Source of the DNA: Oscillospiraceae bacterium
Lineage (GTDB): Bacteria; Bacillota; Clostridia; Oscillospirales; Ruminococcaceae
DNA: 7,072 bases
Direction of reading: 5' to 3'
NCBI GenBank assembly: GCA_900768675.1
Contig: CAAGDT010000201.1
Span: 1 to 7,072 of the forward strand
Shown here: piece by piece, positions 1-7,013 of the stretch
Layout of the letters: each line of letters begins with the position of its first letter
Numbering within the stretch: position 1 is the first letter of the stretch
Notes under the pieces: generated by a model
Seen by the model: only the letters and a program-made list of their open reading frames with translations
Told to the model about the DNA's origin: nothing
Database searches by the model: none
Translations under genes and position numbers: made by a program

Positions 1-1512
1 ATCGTAGCCTCTCTCTGCGCTATGGCGGCGCTTGTTACAGCAGGCTCAACAGGACTTGCGGTATCGGCTGCAAACACAACCACCGCAAAAACAACTGCCG
101 CAAAAGCAGGCTATAACGGAACTCTTCCAAAGTATATCTTTATGTTTATCGGTGACGGAATGAGCTTCCCTCAGACCCAGATTACAGCAGATTATTACAG
201 CGCCCTTGCAGACACCAACAACAACGATATTTTAGAAGCTAACAAACGCCTTAATTTTATGGCATTCCCTGTTGTAGGCTCAGCAAACACCTACGACAGC
301 AGCTCTTTCTGCCCCGACAGCGCTTCAACCGCAACCTCTCTTTCTACAGGTCACAAGACCTACAGCGGCACAATCAATATGGACGAAACCTTTACTACCG
401 AATATGAAACAATAACCGAAAAGCTTAAGGAGCAGTTAGGCTACAAAATCGGTATTGTTTCAACCGTAAACCTTAACCATGCAACCCCCGCAGCTTACTA
501 CGCACATCAGGCAAGCAGAAACAGCTACTATGAAATAGGACTTGAAATGGTTGAAAGCGATTTCGATTATTTTGCAGGCGGCGGACTTAAAAAGCCTACC
601 GGTGCTAACGGCGACCAGACCAGCGTTTATGAGCTTGCAGAAAAGGCTGGCTATAACGTAATTATGACCTACGATGAGGCGGAAGCCTTAAAGCCCGGGG
701 ACGGAAAGTCTATTCTTATTGCAGAAACCCTTGCCGACAGCGACGCTATGTCCTACAACAACGATAAGAAAAAGGGCGAATGGGCGCTTTGTGACTACGT
801 TGAAAAGGGCATTGAAATGCTGGACAATGAAACAGGCTTCTTCATGATGGTTGAGGGCGGAAAGATTGACTGGGCATGCCACGCAAACGACGCTAAATCC
901 ACAATTTCCGATACCGTTGCACTTTCAAACGGCGTAAAGGAAGCTCTTGAATTTTACAAGAAGCACCCCGATGAAACCCTTATCATTGTAACAGGCGACC
1001 ACGAAACAGGCGGTCTTACAATCGGCTATGCAGGAACAGACTACAACACATACCTTACAAACCTCAAGAACCAGAAGCTTTCCTACGCTAAGTTTGACAG
1101 CGATTATGTATCAAAGTACAAGGAAAACAACACCTCCTTCAAGACTGTTCTTAAGGACGTAAAGAAGCTCTTCGGTCTTATGACTGCCGAGGATAAGGAC
1201 GCCGCCAAGAACCCCAATCTTGTACTTACCGACTACGAATACAACAAGCTTAAAGCCGCTTATGACAAGACAATGAGCGGAGAAAAGGTTGAAACCCAGG
1301 AGGAATACGTTCTCTACGGAACCTACGAGCCCCTTACGGTAACAATCACCCACCTTATCAACAACAAGTCGGGCGTAAACTTCGCTTCCTACGCACACAC
1401 AGGACTTCCTGTAGCAGTATACGCTAAGGGCGCAGGCGCAGATCTTTTCGACGGCTACTACGACAACACAAAGATTTACGACAATCTCGCAGCGCTTACA
1501 GGTGTAAAGTAA
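1..1512 (+). CDS. Secreted alkaline phosphatase, PhoA family (5' end outside window)
   Basis: Hydrolyses phosphate monoesters outside the membrane to release phosphate. The frame is open from base 1, and the seven codons before the first ATG (base 22) are part of a hydrophobic signal-peptide core, so the true start lies upstream. Cleavage is plausible after the V-S-A preceding A17 (numbering from ATG 22). Family residues are visible: the metal ligand in IGDGMS (D45), the nucleophile in PDSAST (S100, after D99), E278, D283 and H287 in VEGGKIDWACH, D326-H327 in TGDHETGG, and H459 in SYAHTGLP. By established knowledge of E. coli PhoA these match D51, S102, E322, D327, H331, D369-H370 and H412. 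About 130 residues separate H327 and H459, against about 40 in E. coli, so a large insertion sits between the last two ligand sites. No LPXTG or lipobox is seen, suggesting a freely secreted enzyme. Regulation is unknown because the promoter is outside the window. Confidence 0.95.
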   Translation: MVASLCAMAALVTAGSTGLAVSAANTTTAKTTAAKAGYNGTLPKYIFMFIGDGMSFPQTQITADYYSALADTNNNDILEANKRLNFMAFPVVGSANTYDSSSFCPDSASTATSLSTGHKTYSGTINMDETFTTEYETITEKLKEQLGYKIGIVSTVNLNHATPAAYYAHQASRNSYYEIGLEMVESDFDYFAGGGLKKPTGANGDQTSVYELAEKAGYNVIMTYDEAEALKPGDGKSILIAETLADSDAMSYNNDKKKGEWALCDYVEKGIEMLDNETGFFMMVEGGKIDWACHANDAKSTISDTVALSNGVKEALEFYKKHPDETLIIVTGDHETGGLTIGYAGTDYNTYLTNLKNQKLSYAKFDSDYVSKYKENNTSFKTVLKDVKKLFGLMTAEDKDAAKNPNLVLTDYEYNKLKAAYDKTMSGEKVETQEEYVLYGTYEPLTVTITHLINNKSGVNFASYAHTGLPVAVYAKGAGADLFDGYYDNTKIYDNLAALTGVK

Positions 1513-1543
1513 TCAACCCATCACAATTCATACAATTCTCCGC

Positions 1544-1575
1544 AGTTCCTCCGCTGTTTTTTCAGCGGGGGAATT
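1544..1575 (+). terminator. Stem-loop between phosphatase and YibE/F genes, terminator-like
   Basis: A 13-bp stem (1544-1556 with 1563-1575, two G-T wobbles) closes on a loop of six T. The core pairing is CCGCTG with CAGCGG. The sequence after the stem is only a short TTT then GCAC, so it lacks a proper T tract. It sits 31 bases after the phosphatase stop and 20 bases before the next start. It may be a weak terminator or an mRNA-processing or stabilising hairpin between two cotranscribed genes. Confidence 0.45.
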
Positions 1576-1595
1576 TGCACAATAACGAGGTAAAT

Positions 1596-2735
1596 ATGCA
1601 GAAAAAAATAAAGGAAAAAATACGTTATTACGCTCCCGTTTTTGTGGCAGCAGCTGTTATTATCATACTTCTGATTGTGCCTACGGGCTACGAAAACAGA
1701 ACGATTTATCAGGAAACCGAGCGTGTCAGCGCAAGGGTAATCTCTGCCGACAACAGTATGATTATTGATACGGGGCTTATCCGTTCCGGTGAGCAGAGCT
1801 GTGAGATAGAATTTCTTGAGGGCTCATTCAAGGGGCAAACCTGCACAGCGGTGAATATGCTTGCAGGCTCTCTTGAAACAGATAAGCTTTTTACTCCCGG
1901 CGATACCGCTTATGTACGCATAAGTAGCAGAAACGGAGAAATACTGTCCGTTTCGATTACCGACCATTATCGCTTGCCCTGGGAGCTGCTGCTTGTAGGA
2001 ATATTTGTGACTGCGCTTATTCTTTTTGCAGGACAGACAGGACTTAGGGCGGTGCTGTCCTTTATACTAACAATACTTATGATATGGAAAATCGTTGTAC
2101 CTCTGTATCTCGGCGGTGTTTCACCTATAATATCGGGGATAGTCATAACTGCACTTTTATCAATAATAATCGTATCTCTCGTTTACGGCTTTGACAGGCG
2201 TGCTGCGGCTTCCTCCCTCGGAATAATTATAGGACTTGGCTTTACTGCGGCGCTGGGCGCTGTTTTCACCCGACTTATGAACATTCACGGCGCAGTTATG
2301 AGCGGCTCGGAAAGTCTGCTGTACTGCGGCTTTCAGGATTTAAACCTAACGGAAATATTTATGGCTGCGATATTCATAGGCTCGTCGGGAGCTATGATGG
2401 ATTTAGCGGTAGATATAACCTCTGCGGTTGACGAGGTTATAAGAAAAAAGCCTGATATTGCCCCTGTGGAAGCGGTAAAATCGGGTATAACGGTAGGCAG
2501 AGCCGCTATGGGTACAATAACCACAACTTTGCTGCTTGCATACTCGGGAAGCTGTATAGCTCAGCTTATGGTGTTTATGGCGCAGGGAACTCCGCTGGAC
2601 TGCATACTGAACTACAAGTATATAGCGGCAGAGCTTATACATACAGTTGCGGGAAGCTTCGGAATAGTAGCGGTTGCGCCCGTTACAGCTATTGCGGCAG
2701 GCTTTCTGCTTGCAGGGAAAAATCAGGATAAATGA
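1596..2735 (+). CDS. YibE/F-family polytopic membrane protein
   Basis: A 379-residue integral membrane protein of the YibE/F-like family; the molecular function of this family is not established. The order is a short basic N-terminus, one helix (about residues 11-29), an extracytoplasmic beta-rich domain (about 30-125), then about seven hydrophobic segments from residue 128 to near the end. Family-type motifs are visible: GAMMDLAVDITSA (from G265, with acidic D269 and D273 buried in a helix) and GRAAMGTITTTLLLAYSG (from G301). The ATG at 1596 is chosen because GAGG (1587-1590) lies five bases upstream. A TTG further up, at 1575, lies in the arm of the preceding hairpin and has no ribosome site. 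The gene follows the phosphatase by 83 bases on the same strand, so cotranscription is possible but the hairpin between them argues for partial separation. It ends seven bases before a strong terminator. Family assignment is firm; role is not inferred. Confidence 0.88.
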   Translation: MQKKIKEKIRYYAPVFVAAAVIIILLIVPTGYENRTIYQETERVSARVISADNSMIIDTGLIRSGEQSCEIEFLEGSFKGQTCTAVNMLAGSLETDKLFTPGDTAYVRISSRNGEILSVSITDHYRLPWELLLVGIFVTALILFAGQTGLRAVLSFILTILMIWKIVVPLYLGGVSPIISGIVITALLSIIIVSLVYGFDRRAAASSLGIIIGLGFTAALGAVFTRLMNIHGAVMSGSESLLYCGFQDLNLTEIFMAAIFIGSSGAMMDLAVDITSAVDEVIRKKPDIAPVEAVKSGITVGRAAMGTITTTLLLAYSGSCIAQLMVFMAQGTPLDCILNYKYIAAELIHTVAGSFGIVAVAPVTAIAAGFLLAGKNQDK

Positions 2736-2741
2736 AAAACG

Positions 2742-2788
2742 GCGATACCGCACAAGGCTGTTTTACGGCTTTGTGCGGTATCGCTTTT
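2742..2788 (+). terminator. Strong rho-independent terminator, probably bidirectional
   Basis: GCGATACCGCACAA (2742-2755) pairs perfectly with 2771-2784. Four further pairs, two of them wobbles, close a seven-base loop. TTTT follows at 2785-2788. AAAAA precedes it at 2735-2739, so the minus strand also reads hairpin plus T run. It lies seven bases after the YibE/F stop and 28 bases beyond the stop of the convergent minus-strand pseudogene, so it probably serves both. Confidence 0.9.
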
Positions 2789-2816
2789 ACATATTTTTTC
2801 TCGTATAACCTGTTCT

Positions 2817-3417
2817 TCAGACTACGTTCAATGCATAAAAATATCTTTGATTTTCTGTTTGTACTACTGCACCTATAAGATTATTTCCGGGAAAGGCTGA
2901 ATCATAAATCCTTTTCGGCACACATATCAGCATAGTCTCTGAGCATATATAATAGTATTTTATATCGCCGTCGTCCGTGCTGACAGTATATGAACAGGTT
3001 CCGTCGATTTTAATTGATACCGAGTATATGTTTTCCTTTATATTAAGGATTTCTTTATCTGATGCAACTTACTGCATTCCTTTATTATTTTGTATGTAAA
3101 ACGCCAGAAGAAATAAACGGGAAGAATAAGGAAAAGGATGCTCTTATCGGAAGAAAACCCGAAGGAAAGGCTTGCTAAAATGAAAAAACTGAAAAAGCAA
3201 CAAATATAATTGATGGAGCCAACGGATCGTTGCTCAGCTCATTCTTGGCAACCGCTTCTTGAAGTTTTCTGTAGAATTCATAGTCCCAATCGGATTTAAT
3301 AAGGGGAAAAATAATATTCTCATAATTATTTACTACATTTCCGTTATGCAGCTGAATGAGTCTCTTCTTGTCAAGCCATCTTTTCTCTTTGCTGTCAATT
3401 ATTCCGTTAATGGTCAT
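2817..3417 (-). pseudogene. Frameshifted gene for a two-helix membrane protein of unknown family
   Basis: Three minus-strand frames join end to end. Frame 1 starts at ATG 3417, with AAGGAG (3424-3429) six bases upstream, and runs to a TAG near 3175. Frame 2 is open through this point and on to about 3040. Frame 3 is open from 3068 down to the TGA at 2817-2819. Each change equals loss of one base: the first in or near the A/T runs at 3183-3196, the second around 3045-3065. Adding two bases to the 601-base span gives 603, or 200 codons plus stop. The rejoined protein has a charged N-terminal part rich in K, N and aromatic residues (including KSDWDYEFYRKL) and two adjacent hydrophobic helices (around APSIIFVAFSVF and SILFLILPVYFF). 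A C-terminal cytoplasmic domain ends in GAVVQTENQRYFYALNVV. I do not recognise the family. The region is visibly AT-richer than the genes to its left. Sequencing error at homopolymers could also explain the shifts. Confidence 0.7.
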
Positions 3418-3462
3418 ATTGCTCTCCTTAATAATACATTTTAGTTTATAATAAAGCCTGTT

Positions 3463-3545
3463 TGTAAAATTCGCTATCATTAGTGTGTAAAATTCAGAAT
3501 AAGTTTTAATACATCTTTTACAAAGCGGCGCTTTCGAATTTTACA
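3463..3545. repeat. Three copies of TGTAAAATTC in the divergent intergenic region
   Basis: TGTAAAATTCG at 3463-3473 and its exact complement CGAATTTTACA at 3535-3545 form an 11-bp inverted repeat 61 bases apart. A third copy, TGTAAAATTC, lies in direct orientation at 3486-3495. They sit between the minus-strand pseudogene and the FIST/EAL gene. The right-hand copy lies inside the spacer of the proposed FIST/EAL promoter, so an operator is possible. The words are AT-rich, so chance is a real alternative. Confidence 0.5.
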
Positions 3546-3560
3546 TCGATATTGTATAAT
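3532..3560 (+). promoter_or_regulatory. Candidate promoter of the FIST/EAL gene
   Basis: A perfect TATAAT (3555-3560) is preceded, with a 17-base spacer, by a weak -35 TTTCGA (3532-3537). A transcript starting near 3567 would have a leader of about 33 bases before ATG 3600. This also argues against the TTG at 3552, which overlaps the -10 box. The weak -35 suggests dependence on an activator or on the repeat in the spacer. Confidence 0.5.
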
Positions 3561-3599
3561 TATCTGCGGATAATGAAGAATAGAGAAGGTAGAAAAATT

Positions 3600-6068
3600 A
3601 TGAAGGTTTATAACCATCTTTACAAAGATAAGCGAAGATTTACGTCATTTATTAAGGGAACCGAACTGGAAACCGACAAACAGACGCTGGTAAGAATACA
3701 TAGCTCTGTGCATTCTGCGGCGGAAATTTCCGGACTTACAAAGCAGGTAAAGGAATTATTGCCTAATGCCTGCATTGTGGGCTGTTCAACTTCCGGAGTT
3801 ATATGCGATGGGAAAATTATAGACGACGGCTGTCTTGTATCCATAACCACATTTGACGACTGCGATATTGAAGCTCTGTATATTGAGACTGCCGATAACG
3901 AGAAAAAATTATGCGATGAATTGTCCGAAAGACTTGTTAAGGGAAGAAACGGCTTCATGCTGCTGTTTCTTCCCCCGTTTTATGAAAAGGGGATTAAGCT
4001 TATTAACAGAATTAACAAGCGATTTCCAGGAGTAAGGGTGCTTGGCGGAGCGGCAGGCTTCAAGGGTAAAAAGCAATCCGCTTATGTGCTTGAAGGTGTG
4101 AATATTTCGGCAACAGCCGCTGCTGTCGCTTTTATATCATCAGAGCAGCTTACGGTATATGAGGATTTCGTATGCGGAGCTGATGTTTCGGGACAGCTTT
4201 GTAATGTAACCAAAAGCCGTAAGAATTATATCCGAAGAATCGACGATAGAAATGCAGCAGAGTGGTATTCCGAGCTTCTTGACAAGGATGAGTTAAAAAA
4301 TGATCCCGAGTTATCGCTTCTGTTCCCTATTGTAAGAGAAATGGATATCAAGATACCCTATTTCGTGAATCTTGAGCGTAAAAAGGAAGATAAGCTTCGC
4401 ACATCCTGTGAGCTTCCTAATAATTCATCTATATACTCGGGTTATTTTAATCCGAAAAAAACTCTCGAGGAAATGAAAAGCTTATATAGTGAAATCTCCC
4501 GTCAGCCCTCTGAGATTATTTTCGCATACGACTGTCAATCGCGCATGGTTGTAATGCACAGTTGTGCGAAATGGGAAGTCGGGCAGTTTTCTTCAACCAA
4601 TATCAGCGGCGCCTTACTTTCGGGAGAAATAGTAAGCAGAAACGGTAGAAATTATTACGCTAATTTCACCTTTTCGGTAGCATGTATTTCCGAGAACGCC
4701 TGCTCCCATATTCCGTTACGAAGCAGAGATATGAACGATTGTTCTGTTATTGCTCAAAATAATATAAAGGCGGTTAATTACCTGTTAGCGTCGTCCAATA
4801 GGCAGCTTAACGAGCAATTAGAGGATCAGCGTGACAAACTTAAAAAATCCCTGTTTCATAATGAAGCGCTTGGACTTGATAATCAGTTTTGCTATTTGTA
4901 CGACAAGGAAAACAGCGGTCTTGATAAGATTGCGCTGTATTCGCTGAAAAACGAGCGAATGCTTAAGCTTTTCGTAGGCAGAAGAGAGATATACGATGAG
5001 CTTCGAAAGGTTTATGCCGATGTTGACGAAAGAATAAATCAATCTGTTTCCGATAAAAATACTGTCCGAATTTACGGATATGAAGCGTTGTCTTTAATCA
5101 TAGCTTGTGATGAAAGTGTTGATGTTGAAAGCTTTGAAGGTATAGCGAGAGAAACCCTTGATTACCTTAACAGTATTTCACTTAATGATGTTAAGCTTTC
5201 TTATCAATGCGCTTTTGTGGCAGACGAAAAAGACCCTCTGCATAAAGCAGACGCAGCGCTTATGTATGCGGAGGAGCATGGTATTTCTTTCGTGAAGTAT
5301 AGCTCTATTTCAGACGGAATGCCCGATACGACAGAGGAAATTCATATTCTTCAAGTCATACGAGAGGCGATCGCAAAGGAAAGAATTGTACCGTATTTTC
5401 AAGGAATTTACGACAACAATGAGAAGCGCTTCGGAATATATGAATCTTTAATGAGAATCTCCGATAAGAACGGAAAAATCTATTATCCTAATCAGTTTTT
5501 ACCTGTTGCAAAAAAATATAACCTGTATGAAATGATTTCGGTTGTAATGGTGAAAAAGGTTATGGAAATGTTTGCTGACAGCGATGTATGCGTTTCCATA
5601 AATCTCAGCGTGCGGGATTTGTACGACCGTGAAATGATTAAGGCGATATTCGGTAATCTTGATAAGGCGGCGCATCCTGAAAATTTTGTGTTTGAACTTG
5701 TGGAAACCGAAGCGGTAACAGACTACTGTTATCTTAAACAGTTTGCCGACAAGGTTCATGAAAAGAAGGCAAGGATTGCCATTGATGATTTCGGAAGCGG
5801 TTTCTCAAATCTACTTCATATCCTGCGCATAGAAGCAGATTACCTGAAAATTGACGGCGAAATTATCCGAATGATATGCGATGATGAAAAAAGTATGCAG
5901 TTTGTTGAATTTTTAAGTGACTGGTGCAGTAAGCAGCAGAAACAGGTTGTTGCGGAGTATGTCGAAAATGAAGAAATACAAAAGAAAATCGAAAATATGG
6001 GGATATCCTTTTCGCAGGGGTATTTGTTCTCAAAACCGCAGCCCTGGAACTACAAAGCGAGCTTATAA
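3600..6068 (+). CDS. FIST - degenerate GGDEF - EAL signalling protein, probable c-di-GMP phosphodiesterase
   Basis: A cytoplasmic protein of 822 residues with no signal peptide or membrane helix. FIST_N covers about residues 25-200 (GCSTSG from G61, LGGAAG from L148). FIST_C covers about 230-365 (SGEI at 341-344 followed by YYANFT). FIST domains are regarded as small-ligand sensors. A short coiled coil follows (about 396-420). Residues 421-565 keep the outline of a GGDEF domain (ALGLDNQ near 423, ADAALMYAEEHG at 550-561), but the signature reads GYEAL (493-497), so cyclase activity is not expected. The EAL domain (about 590-815) retains E615 in YESL, N668 in SINLS, E699 and E702 in ELVE, D729-D730 in DDFGSG, K750, E786 in AEYVE and Q806 in QGYLF, which are the known metal and catalytic positions. 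It therefore probably hydrolyses c-di-GMP. ATG 3600 is preferred over ATG 3573 and TTG 3552 because GAAGG lies about ten bases upstream and the -10 box overlaps 3552. Confidence 0.88.
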   Translation: MKVYNHLYKDKRRFTSFIKGTELETDKQTLVRIHSSVHSAAEISGLTKQVKELLPNACIVGCSTSGVICDGKIIDDGCLVSITTFDDCDIEALYIETADNEKKLCDELSERLVKGRNGFMLLFLPPFYEKGIKLINRINKRFPGVRVLGGAAGFKGKKQSAYVLEGVNISATAAAVAFISSEQLTVYEDFVCGADVSGQLCNVTKSRKNYIRRIDDRNAAEWYSELLDKDELKNDPELSLLFPIVREMDIKIPYFVNLERKKEDKLRTSCELPNNSSIYSGYFNPKKTLEEMKSLYSEISRQPSEIIFAYDCQSRMVVMHSCAKWEVGQFSSTNISGALLSGEIVSRNGRNYYANFTFSVACISENACSHIPLRSRDMNDCSVIAQNNIKAVNYLLASSNRQLNEQLEDQRDKLKKSLFHNEALGLDNQFCYLYDKENSGLDKIALYSLKNERMLKLFVGRREIYDELRKVYADVDERINQSVSDKNTVRIYGYEALSLIIACDESVDVESFEGIARETLDYLNSISLNDVKLSYQCAFVADEKDPLHKADAALMYAEEHGISFVKYSSISDGMPDTTEEIHILQVIREAIAKERIVPYFQGIYDNNEKRFGIYESLMRISDKNGKIYYPNQFLPVAKKYNLYEMISVVMVKKVMEMFADSDVCVSINLSVRDLYDREMIKAIFGNLDKAAHPENFVFELVETEAVTDYCYLKQFADKVHEKKARIAIDDFGSGFSNLLHILRIEADYLKIDGEIIRMICDDEKSMQFVEFLSDWCSKQQKQVVAEYVENEEIQKKIENMGISFSQGYLFSKPQPWNYKASL

Positions 6069-6539
6069 ACACTACATGAAATTATTGACATAACAATGTA
6101 TTCCGATGGACAGATGCTGCTTTCTACCGACACGGAATTCAATATGTACATGACCTCTCTTTCGGATTCCGACGTGGATATTATAGAGCTGTATCATAAT
6201 CATGCAATATGCGAGCAGTTCCACAGCGAGATCAAATCCGATATGGGTGTTGAAAGATTGACCAGCGGCAAATTTGATACTAATGCGCTGATTTTGAAGC
6301 TGACCATGATTGCATACAATATTCTTCGCATAATCGGAACGCAGGCAATGAAAAAACGTGATATGCCCATTCGTCACGATACAATAAAGCGCCGCAGGAT
6401 ACGGACTGTTATTGAACGCCTTATGCTTATTGCAGGTCATCCGACTGTTCACTCAAGAAAGGTTTGCCTTGCTCTTGGAAGGAACAGTCCCTGGGCGAAT
6501 ACTTTTATCAGAATATTCGGTGCGTTATCGGAAGATTAA
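6069..6539 (+). pseudogene. 3' remnant of an IS1380-family transposase
   Basis: The frame encodes the C-terminal third (about 157 residues) of an IS1380-type DDE transposase. The diagnostic segment is ELYHNHAICEQFHSEIK, holding the C-terminal catalytic Glu with the E-(6)-K spacing of the IS4/IS1380 group, followed by ERLTSGKFDTNAL, AYNILRIIG and RRRIRTVIERLML. Homology seems to begin before the first ATG (6096): LHEIIDITMYSDGQMLL resembles the family's usual stretch ahead of the Glu motif, so the remnant starts at the first codons after the EAL stop. The N-terminal two thirds, with both catalytic Asp residues and the DNA-binding region, are missing; intact family members are around 450 residues. 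It cannot be an active transposase. The surviving frame has no internal stops, so the truncation is probably fairly recent or the fragment is short enough to have escaped mutation. Confidence 0.85.
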
Positions 6540-6661
6540 AAATCCCTTCTGATGACTACGGTATTGCTATGTCTTTTTTCGGTTTGTTCTTGCTTTTTTA
6601 TTCAATTTTGGGTAATTGACCGTGTCGAACATTGCAGTCAATCGGTGAGAGGCTGTTTGAG

Positions 6662-6681
6662 CGTGAATTTTACGGATTTGG
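6662..6681 (-). repeat. Candidate right terminal inverted repeat of the IS1380 remnant
   Basis: Read inward on the minus strand from 6681, the sequence is CCAAATCCGTAAAATTCACG. It starts with CC, as ends of IS1380-family elements do, and lies about 120 bases after the transposase stop, a usual distance. The rest of 6540-6661 holds no gene, only T-rich sequence and a 6-bp inverted repeat (6615-6620 with 6637-6642). No matching left end remains next to the truncated transposase, so the call rests on position and the CC start. Confidence 0.4.
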
Positions 6682-6723
6682 AATATATTTTACAAAAGCA
6701 GTATAGCATTCCTTACAAACTGA

Positions 6724-6732
6724 TGATATAAT
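6724..6732 (+). promoter_or_regulatory. Extended -10 promoter of the ABC ATPase gene
   Basis: TGATATAAT fits the extended -10 form TGnTATAAT. The region at the -35 distance (6703-6709) is a poor match, which extended -10 promoters tolerate. Transcription would start near 6739, about 23 bases before the ATG. AGAGG at 6751-6755 lies six bases before that start. The promoter lies outside the proposed IS1380 end, so it belongs to the host gene. Confidence 0.55.
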
Positions 6733-6761
6733 ATTCAAAGATTATAAAACAGAGGTTTGCT

Positions 6762-7013
6762 ATGAAGATAAGGCTTAATAATATAACAAAATCCTACGGA
6801 AAGAAAACAGTGATACAGCCCGTGTCCATTACAATCGACAGCGGAAGCTTTACCACGCTTCTTGGCCCCTCGGGCTGCGGAAAAACTACTCTTCTGCGTA
6901 TGCTTTCGGGCTTGGAAACCCCGGATTCGGGAGAGATATTTTTTGATGACAGGTGTGTTTTTTCCTCCGAAAAAAGCATAAATATCCCTCCCGAAAATGC
7001 ACAAGTCCAGTAA
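6762..7013 (+). pseudogene. ABC importer ATPase, N-terminal fragment interrupted by an insertion
   Basis: The first ~78 codons match the nucleotide-binding subunit of importers in the Fe(III)/spermidine-putrescine/thiamine/2-aminoethylphosphonate group. Y12 is the A-loop aromatic, the Walker A is GPSGCGKTT (35-43), and LSGLETPDSGEIFFDD follows as in that group. The INIPPE segment normally leads into an arginine/lysine and the Q-loop (MVFQ). Here it passes into NAQVQ and a stop at 7011-7013, so the Q-loop, signature motif, Walker B and switch His are absent. The break falls at about 6998, where sequence resembling an insertion-sequence end begins. The product would be a non-functional stub. 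The substrate cannot be decided from this part. The start is firm, with AGAGG six bases upstream and an extended -10 promoter. Confidence 0.8.

Noticed and set aside
1575..1595. TTG start at 1575 for the YibE/F protein
   Set aside because: It lies in the hairpin arm with no ribosome site; ATG 1596 has GAGG five bases upstream.
3040..3200. Programmed -1 frameshifting instead of gene decay in the minus-strand gene
   Set aside because: Both shifts are in the -1 direction, but neither site has a heptamer of X XXY YYZ form in the zero frame, and two such events in a ~200-residue protein are unlikely.
3259..3444. Plus-strand reading frame of 61 codons
   Set aside because: It lies opposite the minus-strand pseudogene, has no ribosome site, and its composition is that of a complement frame.
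3552..3599. TTG start at 3552 or ATG at 3573 for the FIST/EAL gene
   Set aside because: TTG 3552 overlaps the TATAAT box and both lack a spaced ribosome site; ATG 3600 has GAAGG upstream and the residues before it match no FIST feature.
4818..5759. Minus-strand reading frames within the FIST/EAL gene
   Set aside because: They are complements of a gene with clear domain content and have no start signals or recognisable products.
6085..6090. Perfect TTGACA inside the transposase remnant as a -35 box
   Set aside because: No -10-like sequence lies 16-19 bases downstream, and the bases are transposase codons.
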